Shown piece by piece: positions 59,167-64,000 of a DNA stretch of 64,000 bases. Position 1 is the first letter of the stretch; every line of letters starts with the position of its first letter. A model generated the notes under the pieces. The model had not been told where the DNA came from, made no database searches, and saw only the letters and a program-made list of their open reading frames with translations. The stretch is from Acidobacteriota bacterium (GTDB lineage Bacteria > Acidobacteriota > Holophagae > Acanthopleuribacterales > Acanthopleuribacteraceae): the NCBI GenBank assembly GCA_020439745.1, contig JAGQSC010000015.1, forward strand, positions 1 through 64,000. Direction: 5' to 3'. The translations under genes were made by a program, and so were the position numbers.

Positions 59167-61292
59167 CGTCCAGCAGCAGCGACAACTCAAGACCACCACT
59201 CGTTGCCCTGGTCGGCAATCCCAACACGGGCAAAACCAGTGTGTTCAACGCTTTATGTGGCACCCGGCAACAGGTTGGTAACTACCCGGGTGTTACGGTT
59301 GAAAAGAAGACGGGTTCCTTTGATTGGGACGGTCAAACCATTCAAGTTGTGGATCTACCCGGCCTTTATAGCCTCAACCCCTTGTCTCCCGATGAGCAGG
59401 TAGCAACAGACGGCATCCTGGCTCATGCGCCCGGTATGCCAACCCCAGATCTGTTGATATTTGTGGCAGACAGTACCAACCTGAAACGAAACCTCTTGCT
59501 TTACAGCCAGATCGCAGATACCCAGAAACCGGTAATCGCCGTAATCACCATGATGGATTTGTTGGATGGCGAAGGCGTACAGATCGATATTGATCAGCTG
59601 GGCCATTGTCTGAATATTCCCATGGCGGTACTCACCAAGGGTGATGCCAAGCAGGTTCAGCAGCTGAAAAATATCATTGGCGACGCACTCGACCAGCCAC
59701 CCATCCCAACAGTCTGTTTGGCATTTGAGCCAGCGATTGGTTCCATGCTGGACGACCTGCAGCACATGTTTCCACAAATCAGTCGCTTCGATGCTCGAGC
59801 ACTGTTGTTCGGCAGCCAAAATGTACGCGTCGGAGACCCCATGTTGGGCGCGATGCAACAAAAGGTTCAAGCACTCCGTGAGCAAGCAGACTCCAGTAAT
59901 TTGACACCAGCAGCGTTGGTGACGCAACGTTACCAATGGGCAGAAGCAATCGTCCAGCGCGTGGAAAAACGAAGCGAGAAGGCGCTGACTTTCAGCCGAA
60001 AACTAGACCGAATCCTTACCCACCGTTTCTTCGGTTTGATTATTTTTGCAGCCGTGATGTTCTTGATGTTCCAATCCATCTACACATGGGCCGTGCCGTT
60101 TATGGACCTCATCGAAACAGGAATTAGTACCCTGTCGGATGTGGTTGGATCGTCCTTGGCAGCCAGACCTTTGTTGGCATCCATCATGGTGGACGGCATG
60201 ATCGCAGGGGTCGGGTCGGTGATCGTTTTCTTGCCACAGATTGTGATCCTGTTTTTGTTTGTCGCAGTGTTGGAGGACAGTGGTTACCTTTCGCGCGCAG
60301 CCTTCTTGATGGACAAACTTCTGGGCTGGACCGGCCTCAATGGCCGAGCCTTCATTCCCATGTTGTCCAGTTTCGCCTGCGCTGTGCCTGGAATCATGGC
60401 TGCTCGCGTCATGCCAGACCCCAAGGCACGTATGGCCACGATTCTGGTGTCTCCGTTGATGAGTTGTTCTGCCCGCCTACCTGTGTACATTTTACTGATC
60501 AGTGCCTTTATTGAACCTCGCTTTGGGGCGTCCTGGGCAGCGGTCACTTTGTTTGCCATGCATGGGATCGGGTTGCTTATTGCGTTGCCCATTGCGTGGA
60601 TCCTAAACAAAGGGATTTTGAAAACGCCGGACATGCCTTTCATTCTTGAACTGCCAGTCTATCGATTGCCCAACTGGACCAATGTCGTGTTTCGGGCGTA
60701 TGAGGCTGGAAAAAAATTCACGGTTCGAGCGGGCACAGTAATTTTTGCCTTTTCGATCATCATCTGGGCGCTTAGCTATTTTCCACGTCCAGACCACATT
60801 GCCGATGACATACGCGCACAAGCTCAATCCCAAGACGCGTTATTGATCGATCAGCAAATCGCGGGTGCCTATCTGGAACAGAGTTACTTGGGCACTGCGG
60901 GCAAGGCCATCCAACCCATTTTCGGCCCGCTTGGATTCGACTGGAAGATCACGGTTGGTATTCTTGGCGCTTTTCCCGCTCGTGAGGTGATCCTCAGCAC
61001 GTTAGGTATCATTTATCAGATCGGCGAAGCAGATGAAGAGAGCGACGATTTGAAACAGCGCATGGCCGCCGAATCCTGGCCTGATGGTTCTCAAGTCTTT
61101 ACACCACTCGTCGCCATTGTGCTGATGATCTTCTTTGCACTTTGCAGTCAATGCATGTCCACCTTGATCACGGTGCAACGCGAACTTAACTCGTGGAAAT
61201 GGGCGGGGTTCCTATTCACGTACATGACGGCCCTTGCCTATTTGCTCTCCCTGGTTACCTATCAAGGCGGTAAAGCCCTGGGATTGGGTTAA
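59163..61292 (+). CDS. feoB: Ferrous iron transporter B
   Basis: Inner-membrane GTPase-linked Fe2+ importer. Seen: an N-terminal G domain with G1 GNPNTGKTS, switch region NYPGVTVEKKTG and G3 DLPGLYSL; a helical linker; then the two Gate membrane modules with FACAVPGIMAARVMPD and SCSARLPVYILL, and the late FPAREVILSTLGIIY. 709 residues, normal length. GTG start overlaps feoA. The usual C-terminal helix set ends LVTYQGGKALGLG. Promoter of the next gene begins within its final codons. Confidence 0.95.
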   Translation: MTSSSSDNSRPPLVALVGNPNTGKTSVFNALCGTRQQVGNYPGVTVEKKTGSFDWDGQTIQVVDLPGLYSLNPLSPDEQVATDGILAHAPGMPTPDLLIFVADSTNLKRNLLLYSQIADTQKPVIAVITMMDLLDGEGVQIDIDQLGHCLNIPMAVLTKGDAKQVQQLKNIIGDALDQPPIPTVCLAFEPAIGSMLDDLQHMFPQISRFDARALLFGSQNVRVGDPMLGAMQQKVQALREQADSSNLTPAALVTQRYQWAEAIVQRVEKRSEKALTFSRKLDRILTHRFFGLIIFAAVMFLMFQSIYTWAVPFMDLIETGISTLSDVVGSSLAARPLLASIMVDGMIAGVGSVIVFLPQIVILFLFVAVLEDSGYLSRAAFLMDKLLGWTGLNGRAFIPMLSSFACAVPGIMAARVMPDPKARMATILVSPLMSCSARLPVYILLISAFIEPRFGASWAAVTLFAMHGIGLLIALPIAWILNKGILKTPDMPFILELPVYRLPNWTNVVFRAYEAGKKFTVRAGTVIFAFSIIIWALSYFPRPDHIADDIRAQAQSQDALLIDQQIAGAYLEQSYLGTAGKAIQPIFGPLGFDWKITVGILGAFPAREVILSTLGIIYQIGEADEESDDLKQRMAAESWPDGSQVFTPLVAIVLMIFFALCSQCMSTLITVQRELNSWKWAGFLFTYMTALAYLLSLVTYQGGKALGLG

Positions 61293-61312
61293 CACAAAGA
61301 ATGTAATAGTAT
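61284..61312 (+). promoter_or_regulatory. Promoter of the M23 peptidase gene
   Basis: TTGGGT, 17-base spacer, TAGTAT. The -35 lies inside the end of feoB. Predicted start near 61319, leader of about 22 bases with GAGGG before the ATG. Confidence 0.48.
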
Positions 61313-61340
61313 GTGCATCCATATAGGCGAGAGGGTTCTG

Positions 61341-64000
61341 ATGCGCATCATACTGTGTCTTTGGATGCTTCAAGTCATGGCGCAAGATGGGGGCGGTCCG
61401 TTGATAAGCCCCATCCATACGCCATGTCTGTTTCCTGCTCAAAGGGCTGCAATCAAAAGCAGGATAGAGCCAATGCTTCACTCGGCCAGAAAGCACATCA
61501 AAAGGAGCACGGGCGCCCGTCTCACCTGGCCTGTCCAAGCAGCGTTGCACCACCCGTATCGCGGATTCTATGGGATTTCGAATTTTGTCGATCACGATCC
61601 TCGCTTTCCCGACCGACTGCGCGACTACCAGTTAGGCCAACGCACCTATGACACTGCCAATGGCTATAATCACCAAGGCGTCGACATTTTCAACTGGCCA
61701 TTCTTGTGGGAAACCATGGCATCGAACGGTGTTCAGGTGGTGGCAGCTGATGATGGCATCATCCTGGGTAAGGACGATGGTCATCCAGATCAGTCGTGCA
61801 GCGGGTGGACTGACCCCAATGCCATGTGGAATGCCGTTTACCTGTTGCATGACGATGGCACCACAGGTTGGTATGGACATATGAAGAAGGGTTCGACCAC
61901 CCAAAAACCAGTTGGTTCGCGCGTACAACGGGGAGAAACAATCGGTATCGTTGGTAGCTCCGGCATATCAACTGGCCCTCACCTTCATTTCGAACTTTAC
62001 GATGAGAACGATCAACTGCTGGACCCCTTTGCGGGACCCGGCAACACGATCAATGCGACTTCCTATTGGCTGAACCAGCCAGACTACCTCAATTCCAGTC
62101 TTTCGGCGGTGCTGACACACGGCGCGCCACCTGTGTTCGGATGTGCAGACGAAGAACAGAGCAATCTCAAAGACCACTTTGACGCAGGAGAGCCAGTGAT
62201 TGTTGCCGTCTACTTCCGCGATCAAGTTCAAATACCGTACACCGTCCAGTTACTCGCACCCAATGGTTCCGTGTTTCGTGAATGGACCACAGAGTTGAGC
62301 GGCGTAGAACACTACAACGCATCCTATTGGTACTGGACGCAAAGTCTTCCCGCTACGGTAACCGGTATTTGGAGTGTTCGAGTGCTTTACGATAACCAGA
62401 CGATCACCCATTCGTTCAGCTATGGTTTCACACAGGAAGACGATGGCGATCTGTCAACACATGCGTCATTGCTCACCTTGAATGACGTTGTCGAGCGCAC
62501 ACTGAATCGCGCGGACGACGTGGATTTTTTCCAAATTGATATCCGTGATTGGGGACTGCTGAATCTTCGGTTTGAGGGAACCATGCAAGCTGAGCTTGCG
62601 GACAATCACGGCCAATTCATTCTAGCCTTAGGTGCCCAACAAGACCTGTTACTTAAGCCGGGGACATACCTTGTGTCCATCTTTGGTACCGAGACGTCTG
62701 CATACCGTTTGACAACCTCATTTCGTCACAATCTCACGTATGTTGCGCCGCACCTGCCAGACCCGGAACTCGGTTGGCAAAGTGAAATTTGGTTGTTAGG
62801 CGGCGCACACCGGAACGGATTCATCGAAACGACGTTGGTAGATGCAGCAGGCACGATTCAAAGCACGTCGCAAGACTTCTTGGTGAGCGGTTTGCCTGTG
62901 GTCAAAGAGGGACGCTTTGGTGCCAGCACTTGGGCTGATATTCAGCCTCTAGCAAATCTAGATGGCCATATTCGCTTTGCCTTTAAGCGTTCTAGTGGTA
63001 GCGAGAAAACGGCTGTCCCTTTGCAGCTCATTACTGACGCCCATCAACATTTGGTGTTTCCCCATATTCCGGCCGATCGCATCCAATTCTGGTCTGGTTA
63101 CGCACTGGTAAATCCACAAAGCGACGACGCCCACATCCAGTGGACTGCTTGGGGTGAACAGGGCCAAAATCTCGACCACCTTGTGCAAGGTCCAACGATT
63201 TTGTCTGCACATGCCAAGGTCGTCTCGTTGTTCGAAGGATCCCTTTTCGACGATCAACAAGCTGAAGAAAAGATCGCATGGCTGGAGTTGAACTCGGATA
63301 TGCCACTGGTGGGATTTGAACTCTTTGGACGTCACGCGGCTTTTTCATCGGGCGAACTGGCGGGTATTCCCGCGCAACCGCTAATCCCCAGTCAGCCGTC
63401 GGACTGGGCTTTGCCCTTTGCACTTTCTACATTCAACTACCAAGGCTGCTCCGTACTCAACCCAAACGACCACCCAATCAATATGACGCTTTCAGTATAC
63501 GGATTTGATGGCAACCTCGTCGGGTCGTCTCAGTTGATGATTGGAGCGCGCCAAAAACTATTGGGATTGCTTCTACCAGACCGTTTCACATTTCCCGTCC
63601 AGGATCCTGTTTTGAATCTCAACGACGGGCATCAAGTTGCTTGGTTGCGTTTCCAGGCGACCGAGCCTTTGATGGTTTTTTCCCTCACAGGCGACAGCTA
63701 TGCCATTTTTGACGGGATCACCCCAATACTGGGCAAACCCAATCTGAACTTAGTCATTGGACCGCCTGGACTAACGAACAAAGCACAAGTTTGTAATCTA
63801 ACAAATCAATCAGCCGAAATCGTTTGCACGGTTCAGAGTGGAGACATCAGTCTATGGTCGAATTTCGTGACTTTACCCGCCTTCGGCTCCGTGCTACTGG
63901 ACATCCCCTCAGACTGGGAGGATGTGACCCATTTGCACATTAGTGGCCCCGATGACAGTCGCCTCTCAGCGGTTTTATGGCAGATGGACGAACGAGACGG
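61341..64000 (+). CDS. Long secreted M23 (LytM-type) endopeptidase, C-terminus beyond the window
   Basis: Open to the right edge (at least 886 codons, no stop). Seen: a signal peptide (MRIILCLWMLQVMAQD), then an M23 domain with the zinc/catalytic set H111 and D115 in HQGVDIF, H180 in YGHMKKG, and H214-x-H216 in GPHLHFEL, all intact; a pre-peptidase-type beta domain at about 365-465 (DDVDFFQIDIRDWG); then large repeated beta modules with FWSGYALVNP and GFELFG. Probable cell-wall or peptide hydrolase. GAGGG lies 5 bases before ATG 61341. The C-terminal modules resemble those of other large secreted acidobacterial proteins, but this is recollection. Confidence 0.87.
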   Translation, partial: MRIILCLWMLQVMAQDGGGPLISPIHTPCLFPAQRAAIKSRIEPMLHSARKHIKRSTGARLTWPVQAALHHPYRGFYGISNFVDHDPRFPDRLRDYQLGQRTYDTANGYNHQGVDIFNWPFLWETMASNGVQVVAADDGIILGKDDGHPDQSCSGWTDPNAMWNAVYLLHDDGTTGWYGHMKKGSTTQKPVGSRVQRGETIGIVGSSGISTGPHLHFELYDENDQLLDPFAGPGNTINATSYWLNQPDYLNSSLSAVLTHGAPPVFGCADEEQSNLKDHFDAGEPVIVAVYFRDQVQIPYTVQLLAPNGSVFREWTTELSGVEHYNASYWYWTQSLPATVTGIWSVRVLYDNQTITHSFSYGFTQEDDGDLSTHASLLTLNDVVERTLNRADDVDFFQIDIRDWGLLNLRFEGTMQAELADNHGQFILALGAQQDLLLKPGTYLVSIFGTETSAYRLTTSFRHNLTYVAPHLPDPELGWQSEIWLLGGAHRNGFIETTLVDAAGTIQSTSQDFLVSGLPVVKEGRFGASTWADIQPLANLDGHIRFAFKRSSGSEKTAVPLQLITDAHQHLVFPHIPADRIQFWSGYALVNPQSDDAHIQWTAWGEQGQNLDHLVQGPTILSAHAKVVSLFEGSLFDDQQAEEKIAWLELNSDMPLVGFELFGRHAAFSSGELAGIPAQPLIPSQPSDWALPFALSTFNYQGCSVLNPNDHPINMTLSVYGFDGNLVGSSQLMIGARQKLLGLLLPDRFTFPVQDPVLNLNDGHQVAWLRFQATEPLMVFSLTGDSYAIFDGITPILGKPNLNLVIGPPGLTNKAQVCNLTNQSAEIVCTVQSGDISLWSNFVTLPAFGSVLLDIPSDWEDVTHLHISGPDDSRLSAVLWQMDERD

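Noticed and set aside
59355-59936. Antisense frame of 193 codons inside feoB
   Set aside because: No ribosome site, and overlaps an intact FeoB GTPase domain.
1-64000. CRISPR arrays, insertion sequences, phage genes or rRNA
   Set aside because: No direct-repeat arrays, transposase or integrase motifs, or rRNA-like stretches were seen on reading both strands.

Overview
The window reads as chromosomal DNA of a Gram-negative, aerobic, heterotrophic bacterium. Many products carry signal peptides or lipoboxes, and there are TonB-dependent SusC/SusD-type proteins, a DUF5916 outer-membrane barrel protein, a Bat (aerotolerance-type) operon and two haem-copper oxidases. Genes are densely packed with ATGA/TAATG overlaps and GGAGG-type ribosome sites; GTG starts are common. 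The mixture (SusC/D outside an obvious polysaccharide locus, Bat operon, VolA-like lipase, long secreted M23 protein, PCP_red domains in respiratory genes) suggests Acidobacteriota or a relative. That placement is inference; no rRNA or marker phylogeny is available here. No insertion sequence, phage, CRISPR array or rRNA gene was seen.

Layout. 1-12.1 kb: a SusC/SusD pair, a dockerin-like secreted protein, a DUF5916 protein, an MscS-family channel and a VolA/Pla-1-like lipoprotein lipase. 12.3-20.4 kb (minus): an eight-gene moxR-DUF58-bat operon. 20.6-25.2 kb (plus): two unknown secreted proteins, a YbgC-type thioesterase, an M28 peptidase and SecG, followed by tRNA-Leu(GAG). 25.4-32.5 kb: SCO1, SURF1 and DUF1223 proteins, an uncharacterised four-gene operon with an Mrp-like ATPase and a zinc-ribbon protein, small membrane proteins and a GNAT protein.

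31.7-48.0 kb (minus) is a large respiratory region. An upstream block encodes a universal-stress/PCP_red protein, a CydA-like protein fused to two cytochrome c domains, a membrane cytochrome c and a dihaem protein with an ethylbenzene-dehydrogenase-type haem domain. A downstream block encodes a cupredoxin, an A1-type cytochrome oxidase (subunits I-IV plus two tiny membrane proteins), SCO1, a HemY/CgoX-type oxidase and a radical-SAM haem-type enzyme that itself ends in a PCP_red domain. 48.2-53.6 kb holds a small cytochrome c, thiopurine methyltransferase, a metzincin-type secreted protease and a cysteine synthase. 53.8-58.7 kb (plus) is a second, caa3-like A2-type oxidase operon with its own SCO1 protein. 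58.8-61.3 kb is a feo iron-uptake operon with a 45-residue Cys-rich protein. A long secreted M23 endopeptidase gene runs off the right edge.

Together the right half is a concentrated electron-transport neighbourhood: iron import, haem formation, copper delivery (three SCO proteins, SURF1) and two different oxidases. Its most unusual part is the 40.5-48.0 kb block, where the CydA-like protein appears to keep the b558 ligands but to have lost the haem d/b595 ligands, so it is unlikely to be an ordinary bd oxidase.
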